Origin: an uncultured Clostridia bacterium
Lineage (GTDB): Bacteria; Bacillota; Clostridia; Lachnospirales; Lachnospiraceae
Reading direction: 5' to 3'
Length of the DNA stretch: 61,672 nucleotides
Assembly (NCBI GenBank): GCA_947174885.1
Contig: CAMWKO010000016.1
Span: 1-61,672 of the forward strand
This document shows, piece by piece, positions 43,009-52,279 of this stretch. The position numbers and the translations under genes were made by a program. The notes beneath the pieces were generated by a model. The model was not told the origin of the DNA, did no database searches, and saw only the letters and a list, made by a program, of their open reading frames with translations. Every line of letters starts with the position of its first letter. Positions within the stretch are counted from its first letter, which is position 1.

Positions 43009-43779
43009 TCACAAATTTGCAAAATCCAAAAATAGTAATCGCATTTTTTCTTCACTGTCAAAAAATTCATTATTATGATTTGTACCTGTGTACACCTGTT
43101 TTCCGTCCTGATAAGCAATCAATGTGTTTATCGGCACATTTTCCCATTTATCACTATCAAGTGGCCTGGTAGATATTACAACCGCCTCTCCTTTTTTGCA
43201 TCTGTATAGACTGTTTTTATAATTTGTATGTACATACATCAATTCACCATCAAACAAAATAAGATTTACCTTATTTTCTGGTGTTATTTCGCAAATAGTT
43301 TCATCTATAAGTTCAAACCTCTCCTGCATTGACAACTCTTTTTTCTTCTCTAACTCTAAATTAATCCTACTGACAATATACGCAAGAATCCTCTCGCTAT
43401 CCGTTTGTCCCTGCTGTACTTTGGTAAAATAGTTCATCAAATCACACTCAAAAATTGTTCCGTTATGTGCCAGTGTCCATGTTCTGTTGCTCCTATCCCT
43501 CATTACAAAAGGATGGGTGTTTTCATAATTTATATTACCTCTTGTAGCAAGACGTATATGTGCAATCATCTTATCCGCTTCTACCTTAAATTGCAATCGT
43601 TGCTTAAGATAGTCACTTTTATGCGATGCCTCAGGTTGTTTTTCCAGAGAAACTGCATTATCATAGAAAAATGCCATTCCCCATCCATTTGGATGTTCAA
43701 TACCATGGGAAAATAATTCTGAAAGCAATTCATTTAATTGTATTTTTCTACCGGAGGTCACTCCAAATAATTCACACAT
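43009..43779 (-). CDS. Class II glutamine amidotransferase-like protein
   Basis: 256 residues. Cys2 (MCELFGVTSG) is the Ntn nucleophile; HPNGWGMAFF, HIRLATRGNINYENTHPF and TLAHNGTIFE match the YafJ/EgtC type. It would hydrolyse a gamma-glutamyl amide bond in the cytoplasm. The ATG directly follows the stop of the glutamate-cysteine ligase gene, so the two are translated together. That pairing resembles egtA-egtC of ergothioneine synthesis, but no egtB or egtD is here. Confidence 0.88.
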   Translation of the reverse strand: MCELFGVTSGRKIQLNELLSELFSHGIEHPNGWGMAFFYDNAVSLEKQPEASHKSDYLKQRLQFKVEADKMIAHIRLATRGNINYENTHPFVMRDRSNRTWTLAHNGTIFECDLMNYFTKVQQGQTDSERILAYIVSRINLELEKKKELSMQERFELIDETICEITPENKVNLILFDGELMYVHTNYKNSLYRCKKGEAVVISTRPLDSDKWENVPINTLIAYQDGKQVYTGTNHNNEFFDSEEKMRLLFLDFANL

Positions 43780-45048
43780 TTATTTTCCCTGCCTTTCCTT
43801 TATAAGCTCTAATGCTTTTTTTACATATCCGTTTCCAAATTGTTTTCTGATTTTCCATGCATACCGTTTCTCGGCATCTATAAATTTTTCATATTCAAAC
43901 TGAAGTATTTCTTCAACATCTAATTGAAGTTTACTGTAAAACTCTTTCATCCTATCAATAACCTTTAATGCTGCATGGGCAACTGAGTCTGTCTCTCCCT
44001 CTGGCGTCAATATATTGACTGTCTTCAAGTCGTAACGTGCAGCATTCTTAAAATTCTGCACTGCATGAATTTGATCCTTTTTATTAAAGGGCTGATTAGG
44101 AGTTGATGCAAGCCAGATCATTAAAAACTGCGCAAATATAATGTCTTTCTCCTCTACACCGACATTTGTAAGCGGATTTAAATCAAACATACGTAGTTCT
44201 ATATGATTTACTCCATTTTCGCATAGCGATTCCAAACTATTCTGTCCCGCTGGCTTCAGGCGAATTGGATAATATAGTTCAGATGCTGCCTTCAGCAATC
44301 CCATATTCACATATTTTTTAATACTGTCTGCATACGAAATAATATTATTATAATCAAATATAGGTGCAAACTCATTCCAATATCCCATTTCTCCACATCT
44401 GACAGATGCCATTCCAGTAAATACATCATGATCATAAATACCTTTCTCCACAAATGAACTATCCAAAATCGGACTTGCAGCAGTCACAGCTACAAGCAAC
44501 CAGCCATATACAGCCATTCTCTGTGCAAGCTCAAGATAAAAATGATTTTTATATTTCTGATAATCCTTCTCCCCTTGAAGTCTAAAATCAGCTTTCAGTA
44601 ACTCCTCAGAAAACGAATAATTTACATGTATGCCCGAAAAAGTCATTTTATACCGTCCGTATTTCGCAGACAAATACTCTCTATATGCTGTTTTTGATAC
44701 ATTAGTTCCTTCAAAAACTGCAATAGGTATATCACTTTCATTTTCTATATAAGGAGGATTTGAAAACAACCACAAGTATTCCCTGTCTGACAGACTCTTT
44801 AGTTTTTCATATATGCGTCTGTTGTGAAATTCCAGTTCTTCAATCGCTTTCCTTGCACTTGTATGTACTGAGGTGTTGATTTCAGTCTGGTTTTCACAGA
44901 AATCCTTTACAATATGCTCATCATCTGGAAATGGATGAGGAGTATGAGATAAAGTACCATCCTTCAAAACTCTTAAACTTTCTTTTTCTAAACCAAAATT
45001 TCCATCTAATATATATTTTCTTACATCATTATTTTCAATATGTAACAT
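43780..45048 (-). CDS. gshA: Glutamate-cysteine ligase
   Basis: 422 residues. FGLEKESLRV near the start and the HPHP...DFCENQTEI region hold the Glu metal ligands of the GshA family; FSGIHVNYS and HIELRMFDLNPL are also typical. It joins Glu and Cys through the gamma-carboxylate using ATP. The length matches single-domain ligases or the N-terminal half of GshF; no glutathione synthetase gene is adjacent. AGAGGT precedes the ATG. Forms a gapless pair with the amidotransferase. Confidence 0.92.
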   Translation of the reverse strand: MLHIENNDVRKYILDGNFGLEKESLRVLKDGTLSHTPHPFPDDEHIVKDFCENQTEINTSVHTSARKAIEELEFHNRRIYEKLKSLSDREYLWLFSNPPYIENESDIPIAVFEGTNVSKTAYREYLSAKYGRYKMTFSGIHVNYSFSEELLKADFRLQGEKDYQKYKNHFYLELAQRMAVYGWLLVAVTAASPILDSSFVEKGIYDHDVFTGMASVRCGEMGYWNEFAPIFDYNNIISYADSIKKYVNMGLLKAASELYYPIRLKPAGQNSLESLCENGVNHIELRMFDLNPLTNVGVEEKDIIFAQFLMIWLASTPNQPFNKKDQIHAVQNFKNAARYDLKTVNILTPEGETDSVAHAALKVIDRMKEFYSKLQLDVEEILQFEYEKFIDAEKRYAWKIRKQFGNGYVKKALELIKERQGK

Positions 45049-45597
45049 TATATCATACCTCTTTTCTATTTCTGTATTACATTCCTAATCCTCTTTAGTG
45101 TTTTCAAAAACACATTTATTTTTTTCTTGTGCCATAATATTCATCCTAATTAACCAGTCAAAGAACCCACAGCAGGTTACGGAGTATCAATCTTGCATCA
45201 TAGCAGAACTGTCTGGTATTTATCATCGCATCAGTAACCAAGTTCAAGCAAGCTTGATTTTGGCTCGTTACTTGCATGAATAAATTATCCTTGTATTTTT
45301 CTGTTTTCCTCAGATTTTTCTTTTCAATCTCCCCTGTTTCTACATTTTTTATTCTCCACTTTTCCTATCGTTATAGTATGTTAAGTACTATTACTTCATA
45401 ATATATCAAAGCGTACAAATTTTTTGTAATTCTTTTTTTCTTTAGTTGATAATAGATTTTTTCAATATAAAAAAGCGGCTTATTCTTAAATATCAATAAG
45501 AATAAGCCACTTACTTATTATATCTTGGATATCTATTCCTGAATCCAAATATCCTGTAGCAAACTGATGTGGCATCAGACTTGTTGGAATTTCTTTA
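45049..45597. other. 549-bp intergenic region with diverged repeat and terminator
   Basis: No gene seen. AGTAACCAAG...TTGGCTCGTTACTTGC (about 45230-45276) looks like a worn family B unit. The terminator of the S66 peptidase gene is at 45475-45510. Confidence 0.6.
45471..45512 (-). terminator. Terminator of the S66 peptidase gene
   Basis: GCGGCTTATTCTTA (45475-45488) pairs with TAAGAATAAGCCAC (45497-45510), 14 bp with a single non-canonical pair near the base, then a run of six T on the minus strand. Confidence 0.82.
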
Positions 45598-46443
45598 TTA
45601 CAGTATAATTTCTTCACCAATAACAATTCCCTTAGAATCAGTTCCATGACCAATCTCTCTTGTTATTGCAATAGGAATCTCGTCCCCTGCATACCGTTTT
45701 AACAAATCAACAACAGATGGCACAATTAGTTCCTGTTGCATCTTTGTAAAAGTACCTAAAAGAATTCCATTTACTTCATCAAACACCCCCATATGTTTTA
45801 ACTGATTAAAATAAGTTACCATCTGTGGCACGTCACCTCCAAAACTTTCCAACAGCAATATTTTTTTATTCATATCCGGCCAATATTGCGTACCTGCCAG
45901 TTTTAGCAGACATCTTATATTTCCTCCTACTACAGTTCCCCGCATACCTTCTTTTTGCACAAATTCATAATTAAATGTAAATAAATCATTTGAACCTTTC
46001 ATTACCGTATTTGTAAAATTATACAGTTGATTTTTCCTATCCTCATAAATCAGATTTCTTATTTGATACAAAACAGAAGATTTTCCGGTTTTTGCATAAA
46101 TTGCATTAATAATGGTAGTAAGGTCACTATATCCCCAAAATTGTTTTTTGCATTGTTCTATAACTTCAAAATCTAAATATGACAATACCTCATTTGCTAT
46201 ATCACCACCGGAAATATCAAAAATCACCTTGATTGATTCATCCCGATAAAAATCCATCAGACTCTTGGCTCTCTCTTTTCCTGAGCCACTGAAAATCGAG
46301 TCTTTCTCATAAATATAATCACTAAAAACAGGATTTAATCCTATAGAGGATAATGTTTCATGCAGCAAATCAAGTTTATGCCTGTATGTCTTATGCTGTC
46401 CGTTAGAGCAGCATACAATTGCAACTCTGTCTCCTTTTTTCAT
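45598..46443 (-). CDS. S66 peptidase (LD-carboxypeptidase / MccF-like)
   Basis: 281 residues. The nucleophile Ser106 lies in FWGYSDLTTI; the Glu and His of the triad are in LLLESFGGD and REIGHGTDS. FDISGGDIANEVL is also typical. Members trim murein tetrapeptides or detoxify microcin C-like peptides. At 281 residues it fits either group. Lone gene with its own terminator. Confidence 0.86.
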   Translation of the reverse strand: MKKGDRVAIVCCSNGQHKTYRHKLDLLHETLSSIGLNPVFSDYIYEKDSIFSGSGKERAKSLMDFYRDESIKVIFDISGGDIANEVLSYLDFEVIEQCKKQFWGYSDLTTIINAIYAKTGKSSVLYQIRNLIYEDRKNQLYNFTNTVMKGSNDLFTFNYEFVQKEGMRGTVVGGNIRCLLKLAGTQYWPDMNKKILLLESFGGDVPQMVTYFNQLKHMGVFDEVNGILLGTFTKMQQELIVPSVVDLLKRYAGDEIPIAITREIGHGTDSKGIVIGEEIIL

Positions 46444-46555
46444 AAATGTTCGTTTCCTTTACACTCTGAAGTATACACCTTTACACTACACTTATTACTT
46501 TTTATTACATACATATCCTTTAGAGCTCCCAACTTCCTAATTATGATAACATCTG

Positions 46556-49372
46556 TTATTCTTTACCTAACCAGTCTGTCAGCACACGACTTATTATCTC
46601 CGGCTCAAGTGGCTTAGTTATATGTTCATTCATACCTGCATCCATGGCTGCTTTCACATCCTCAGCAAAAGCATTTGCAGTCATTGCAATAATAGGAATT
46701 TCAGTAGCATCCGGTCGTTCTAAACTCCTTATGGCTCTGGTTGCCTCATATCCATTCATAACAGGCATCATCACATCCATAAAAATAATATTATATGTAT
46801 TTGGAGCGGCTTCGGTAAACATTTCTACTGCCTCCTTGCCATTAGCAGCAATGCTTACTTCCAAACCGTTTTCCATAAGCATAAATTGTGCAATTTCCTG
46901 ATTTAATTCATTGTCCTCTACAAGCAGTACTCTCTTTCCAACAGCTTCTACTGCTTCGTCTTTCTTTTCTTCCTCCTGAAGCTTTGGCGACTCGGCAATT
47001 TCCAAAGGTAAAACAACGGTAAATACACTGCCCTGATTAAGTTCACTTTCTATCTGTATGGTTCCACCCATTTTATCTACCAGTTTTTTTGTAATTGTCA
47101 TACCAAGACCTGTACCCTGATAATTAGTTCTTGCACCACCCTCCTCTTGGGTAAACGGTTCAAAAATATGCTTTAAATACTCCTTACTCATGCCGATACC
47201 TGTATCAGAAATATCAAAGCAGATTTGTGCAATACCATTCTCCGCAGAAATTTCAAAGCATTTGAAGTTGACACTGCCCATTGACTTATTGTATTTAACA
47301 GCATTACCTGCTATATTAATTAAAATCTGTTTAATATGAAGAGGACTTCCCACAAAATATTCATGTGGCAGCTGACCTGATTCCTCAAAATTTGTAATCA
47401 GCTTCACATTACGCTCTGCTGCCTGTCCTCCCACAATCACCGAACAGTTGTATAGTAACTTATTTAAATTGAATATCTCTCTGGCAAATTCTACATTTCC
47501 GCTTTCAAGCTTACTAATATCCAGAACATCATTAATCAACGACAGAAGATGCTCTGCAGACGTCTTAATTTTCTCTCTGCAATCTATCTGTCTTGCCAAA
47601 TCCTCCGGATTCTTTTCTGCAATATTCAGCATACCCATAATTCCGTTTATTGGAGTTCGTATATCATGAGACATATGTGACAAAAATTCTGTCTTTGCCT
47701 GATTTGCTCTTTCCGCCTCCTGTATGGCATTCTTAAGCTCCCCATTCTTTTTTTCAAGAATGAGATATGATTTTTTCCTCATATGTGAAATTGCAAAACC
47801 AAAAGCCAAAAATATAGCCAATATAATGCAGGCAACTGCAATCACATCCTTGGTCCGATACAGATAATCCAAAAATCCATATTCATATGGAATATTCATA
47901 TATTGATTAATAATATCATCCCTTTCAGCATCTGATATAAGCCTTAAAGCCTTATTCATAACACTGAAAAGCACAGGATCTGCTTCTACAGATGCCGCCA
48001 AAGTAGTTCCCGCCTGATAACGATAATTTTCCCATTCAATCAGATTTGCAAATCTCTCATTCTTAGACTGATAGTTATACTCTATAGTATTCAACAGTGT
48101 TATGTCAGCATCACCACTTTCCACCAGCTGTAAACATTCCTTTGCACTGTCACAATAGATTACCTCACCTTCTATCTCCATGCTGTTTGCCCAATATGCA
48201 CGCCCATTTGTCAGTACTATGGTTACTTCTTCATCAGAGGGAACAAAATCATTCTTAGACACAATTACTGCACTATATACCATGAAAGCATTTGTAAGCA
48301 TAATGTTTTCATCCAATGCAAGCTTCATATTGTTTGCACCTATATAAAAATCAATGTCACCATTAAGAAGTAAGTCTTTCCAATACTCACTTCTGTCCAA
48401 TGGGCAGAATTCCATGGAAATACCGCTTCTTTCTGAAACAGTCTTCAAAATCTGAATATAGATTCCATCATATTCTCCCTGGTCATTGATATATGCTAAT
48501 GGTTTTGTATCTTTATAAAATCCAATCCTTACAGTATCGCCCTTGTTAATAAGCTGCATCTCCTCGGTTGCAAAATTTTCCCGACGTTCTCCATAATACT
48601 GCGTTATCAGTTCCTGCTCCAATGCAGGAAAATCCATCTTTAACTCTTCAATACCCTTATTAAGTTCACCAAGCAGTGCATCATTTCCTTTCCATGTTAT
48701 GTAATAAAATGGTGCATAAGCAAACTTTCCCACAATACATTCCCCTTCTACAACCTCTGTCAGAGTATGAACTGCTACATCGATTTCTCCTGAATGAAGT
48801 GCATTCTGCATTTCCTGTGATGTTCCATATTCCTGAATCTTGGGATTTCCTATTCCGTTTATATCCAAATATTCCAAAAAGTCTCCTTTTCGGATATAAC
48901 TCTCTACAACACCAAACTTCATATCCCTCATGGTTTCAAAATCTTCAAATGAAAGGCTGCTATTCTCCTCCACAAACAGGCATCCAAAAGTATATCCGCT
49001 CGACAGAGCGGCATAATCATAAATTTCGTTACGTTCTTCAGAATACTGTGCAGCACCTACCAAATCCACTTCCTTTGCTTCCAGCTTTGTCAGTGCATCA
49101 TTCCAACTGTCACAATTAACATATTCAATATTCCATCCCGTGTAATTACAAAGTTCTTCCAGATAAGCCACATCCATACCACTATAACCGTCAGCTTCTG
49201 AATATGTATGAAAACCCTCCATTGGGAAAAATGCCACTCTTACAGTACGGGATTCCTTTGCGGCAACCTGTACGGAAAATGTCATAGTAAAAAGTACTAT
49301 TACTGCTAACAAAGCCACTCTGCCCTTTATAAACTTTTTCCAATACGTTTTCTTCCCACACTCTATTCTCAT
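46556..49372 (-). CDS. Hybrid sensor histidine kinase with two SBP_bac_3 domains
   Basis: 938 residues. N-terminal signal helix (about 17-37), two periplasmic binding domains in tandem (about 42-265 and 278-500), one membrane helix (about 508-530), a coiled coil, HisKA with phospho-acceptor His569 (FLSHMSHDIRTP), HATPase (NIAGNAVKYN, DTGIGMS) and a C-terminal receiver with Asp866 (IIFMDVMMPVMNG). It senses small solutes such as amino acids outside the cell. No output regulator gene is next to it. Confidence 0.93.
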   Translation of the reverse strand: MRIECGKKTYWKKFIKGRVALLAVIVLFTMTFSVQVAAKESRTVRVAFFPMEGFHTYSEADGYSGMDVAYLEELCNYTGWNIEYVNCDSWNDALTKLEAKEVDLVGAAQYSEERNEIYDYAALSSGYTFGCLFVEENSSLSFEDFETMRDMKFGVVESYIRKGDFLEYLDINGIGNPKIQEYGTSQEMQNALHSGEIDVAVHTLTEVVEGECIVGKFAYAPFYYITWKGNDALLGELNKGIEELKMDFPALEQELITQYYGERRENFATEEMQLINKGDTVRIGFYKDTKPLAYINDQGEYDGIYIQILKTVSERSGISMEFCPLDRSEYWKDLLLNGDIDFYIGANNMKLALDENIMLTNAFMVYSAVIVSKNDFVPSDEEVTIVLTNGRAYWANSMEIEGEVIYCDSAKECLQLVESGDADITLLNTIEYNYQSKNERFANLIEWENYRYQAGTTLAASVEADPVLFSVMNKALRLISDAERDDIINQYMNIPYEYGFLDYLYRTKDVIAVACIILAIFLAFGFAISHMRKKSYLILEKKNGELKNAIQEAERANQAKTEFLSHMSHDIRTPINGIMGMLNIAEKNPEDLARQIDCREKIKTSAEHLLSLINDVLDISKLESGNVEFAREIFNLNKLLYNCSVIVGGQAAERNVKLITNFEESGQLPHEYFVGSPLHIKQILINIAGNAVKYNKSMGSVNFKCFEISAENGIAQICFDISDTGIGMSKEYLKHIFEPFTQEEGGARTNYQGTGLGMTITKKLVDKMGGTIQIESELNQGSVFTVVLPLEIAESPKLQEEEKKDEAVEAVGKRVLLVEDNELNQEIAQFMLMENGLEVSIAANGKEAVEMFTEAAPNTYNIIFMDVMMPVMNGYEATRAIRSLERPDATEIPIIAMTANAFAEDVKAAMDAGMNEHITKPLEPEIISRVLTDWLGKE

Positions 49373-49617
49373 AACGTGAACTCTCCGTTTTCTTCTTAAT
49401 ATTTCTATGCACTTACAATAAAATATCTCTTTGGATGGTTTTGAATTCCATCATTCACTGAAATATATATTACAAATACATATTTACTGCTTTTTTTAGA
49501 ATAAGTCAACCCAGAAAACTGTCTGGAAGCATAATAAGACATTAAAGCGTTTCATTTCGTTTTCTCAAATGAAACAGTCTGCTCTTTTATAGAAATCTTC
49601 CTAACTTTATAACCATA

Positions 49618-50094
49618 TTACAACAGCTTCTTTTTTTGTTTTCCTATATAATCTTTTACAATAATCTTGAACACACATACTGAATCTGCTTGCGTATCTG
49701 TAAATTCTACATGTCTTCCCGATTGGTGTGCAAACATTTTACTTAAAGCATATCTTTTCTCGACAGTGTTTTCTATGAACTCTACAACTCCATTTCCTAT
49801 AATGCTTGAATAATAATATCCCGAATTGCAGGGAGTTTCATCATATAATACTTCTCCTTCATTAAAAATATTAAAGCATACTCTATTGTTACATTTTAAA
49901 ATATCTATTTTTCTTCCCTCTCTGGCACAATGAAAATAAAGGATTAAAATATTCTCTTTCATCTCATAACCATAACTTAGAGGTACGACATATGGCGCAT
50001 CACTATCAATCATAGCTATACTAGCTGTTTTGCACATATCCAATATACTTGTTATTGTTTTAATATCATTTATTTCTCTATCTTTTCTTCTCAT
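49618..50094 (-). CDS. Pyridoxamine 5'-phosphate oxidase-like flavin protein
   Basis: 158 residues of the split-barrel FMN-binding fold. MRRKDREI, ASIAMIDSDAPYVVPLSYGY, LYFHCAREGRKIDILKCNNR and YYYSSIIGNGVVEFI match the NimA/PPOX-related group. Probably a small FMN reductase; members called nim reduce nitroimidazoles, but that assignment is not safe here. AAAGGATT before the ATG. Confidence 0.87.
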   Translation of the reverse strand: MRRKDREINDIKTITSILDMCKTASIAMIDSDAPYVVPLSYGYEMKENILILYFHCAREGRKIDILKCNNRVCFNIFNEGEVLYDETPCNSGYYYSSIIGNGVVEFIENTVEKRYALSKMFAHQSGRHVEFTDTQADSVCVFKIIVKDYIGKQKKKLL

Positions 50095-50267
50095 TCTTAA
50101 TCCTTTAATAATACTAACTTTTAATTTTTCTCATTGTTATCCAATTCACTATCTAAATTCTAACTCATAAAAATCGATAGATATGTTCTTACAGAAAAAT
50201 TCCGAGTTTTACTTATGACAGTCTGTTTTATGAAAAAGTCAGTAAATACGTCACTTTCAGTCGATTT

Positions 50268-51683
50268 TCATTTAACATTTGACATAACACATACCGTTTC
50301 TACATGAGTAGTCTGCGGAAACATATCCACCGCACAGACCTTCTCCACCCTATATCCCCTCTCCTGTAACACTACCAAATCCCTAGCCAGACTTGTAGGC
50401 TTACATGAAATATATACTAACCTGTCCACTCCAAAATCAATAATCTTATTTAATGCCTTAGGATTAATTCCGTCTCTTGGAGGATCTAATACAATTAAAT
50501 CCGGCTTTTCCTTTATTTCATCTATAACCTTTAACACATCTCCTGCAATAAACTCACAGTTTGTAAGGTTATTGAGCTTTGTGTTTTCGACTGCTGCCGT
50601 TACCGCTTCTTCTACAATCTCTACTCCTACCACCTTTTTAGCCACAGGTGCAAGCATCTGGGCTATAGTGCCTGTTCCGCTGTAAAGGTCAAAAATAACC
50701 TTATCCTTAGTTTCACCTACATAGCTTCTGGCTTTTTCATAAAGTACCTCTGCACCTAATGAGTTTGTCTGAAAGAACGAAAATGCAGATATTTTAAACT
50801 CCAGTCCTAATATTTTTTCTGTAATAAAGTCTTCACCAAATAGAACCTCTGTATAATCACTTGCCACTGTATCTGCCAAGCCGTCATTAATAATATGTAA
50901 TATACCTTTTACCTCTCCCTCTAAGTCCAATGACAAAATCATATTCTTGTAGCTTTCAAGCATATCGGTTTTTGTCATTCCCATGCACTCATCGGCCTCA
51001 AAATCAGAGGCAGTTACTAGCGCCACAAGAATTTCACCTGTCTTTATGCTTCTTCTTACAAGTAAATGTCTGAGATATCCGATATGCTTCATCTTATGGT
51101 AAAACGGAACATTCTTTTCTTTAAAAAACTTCAAAGTACCTTCTACTATTTTATTATAATCTTCATTAACAATACGACATTCTCTTAAAGATACAATATC
51201 ATAAAAGCTTCCCTTTTTGTGAAGTCCCAAAGCTAATGGTCCATTCATGTATTCGTCTCCAAAAGAAAACTCCATCTTATTCCTATATTCCCACTCATAT
51301 GGACTTCCTAATATACCTTCAAATTCATATTCATTCTCTATAACTTCATCCAGAATATTTTTTACCATATCGGCTTTTAGATGTTTTTGTACATCATAGT
51401 CCATCTCCTGATAAACACAGCCGCCACATACATCAAAGTGCGGACAAAATGCTGTTCTTCCTTGGAGTGGTGATTTTTCCACTACCTCAAGCAATCTGCC
51501 TTCACATCTTCCATGGCGTTTTTTTGTCAGCAGGAATTTAACCTTCTGACCCTCTAAAGCCCCTTTTACTACTATATTATTTTTTATTTCCCCGTCCTCA
51601 TTATTTTCAATATATTCAACTATTCCTTTATTGGGAAACTCATATTTTACTACTTTTCCAATATATTCCTGTCCTTTTTTCAT
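50268..51683 (-). CDS. rlmD: 23S rRNA (uracil-C5)-methyltransferase RlmD-like
   Basis: 471 residues. An N-terminal TRAM domain (about 3-70), an Fe-S cluster motif with Cys80, Cys86 and Cys89, the SAM motif FDLYSGTGTIAQ, DPPRDG and the catalytic Cys in YISCKPTSLARDL. It methylates a uracil C5 in 23S rRNA. Full-length relative of the TRAM-less enzyme at 1138-2295. Cotranscribed with the small membrane protein 15 bp upstream. Confidence 0.92.
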   Translation of the reverse strand: MKKGQEYIGKVVKYEFPNKGIVEYIENNEDGEIKNNIVVKGALEGQKVKFLLTKKRHGRCEGRLLEVVEKSPLQGRTAFCPHFDVCGGCVYQEMDYDVQKHLKADMVKNILDEVIENEYEFEGILGSPYEWEYRNKMEFSFGDEYMNGPLALGLHKKGSFYDIVSLRECRIVNEDYNKIVEGTLKFFKEKNVPFYHKMKHIGYLRHLLVRRSIKTGEILVALVTASDFEADECMGMTKTDMLESYKNMILSLDLEGEVKGILHIINDGLADTVASDYTEVLFGEDFITEKILGLEFKISAFSFFQTNSLGAEVLYEKARSYVGETKDKVIFDLYSGTGTIAQMLAPVAKKVVGVEIVEEAVTAAVENTKLNNLTNCEFIAGDVLKVIDEIKEKPDLIVLDPPRDGINPKALNKIIDFGVDRLVYISCKPTSLARDLVVLQERGYRVEKVCAVDMFPQTTHVETVCVMSNVK

Positions 51684-51698
51684 GATAACTCCTATATA

Positions 51699-52100
51699 CT
51701 ATTTTTCATCTTTATCAGTACCTAACAATATTCTAAGGCAAAGTGCCGCTCCTATAAATATAAGTAAAATAATCATAAGGAAAACAAAAAAGCTTGTTGA
51801 TCTATATGTAATTCTAACTGAATCAATAATTGCTAATATAATTATTAATACTGCAAGTCCCGAAACAATCCTTGGCCATATTCTCTTTGGAAAAATAACC
51901 ATGAGAACCACACCTATAATGAGAGGAATCACTATAAGTCCGCTTGGCACTCCGCTTCCAAGCATTCCAAAAAATGTAATATTTCCTCCCCAGGTTGAAG
52001 AAACATCTAATTGATTAAACAGTAAAAATAATCCCCCTACTACCATAACCATTCCCAATATTAATAAAGCTAAATCCTTACCCGGACTATTCTTTTTCAT
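51699..52100 (-). CDS. Four-helix membrane protein (133 aa)
   Basis: 133 residues, four predicted membrane helices (about 9-27, 49-68, 75-93, 100-122), with charged ends (MKKNSPGKD and GTDKDEK). No family recognised. AGGAGG before the ATG; ends 15 bp before rlmD, so the pair is probably one operon. Confidence 0.75.
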   Translation of the reverse strand: MKKNSPGKDLALLILGMVMVVGGLFLLFNQLDVSSTWGGNITFFGMLGSGVPSGLIVIPLIIGVVLMVIFPKRIWPRIVSGLAVLIIILAIIDSVRITYRSTSFFVFLMIILLIFIGAALCLRILLGTDKDEK

Positions 52101-52279
52101 AAATTCCTCCTATGATGATTTGTACATCTATATCATATTCTTATCTGTATTATTTTTATATAAAAAATATATATTATAAATATTTTCAGTCACTCAAAAG
52201 ACTTCAGGTATTTATATATCCATCTTAATAGAAAGCTCACTGAATATCCTCTCGAATATTGAAAGCTGCTTATCAAAGT

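Noticed and set aside
45098-45283. Plus-strand 61-codon frame
   Set aside because: No homology or clear ribosome site, and it covers a worn family B repeat.
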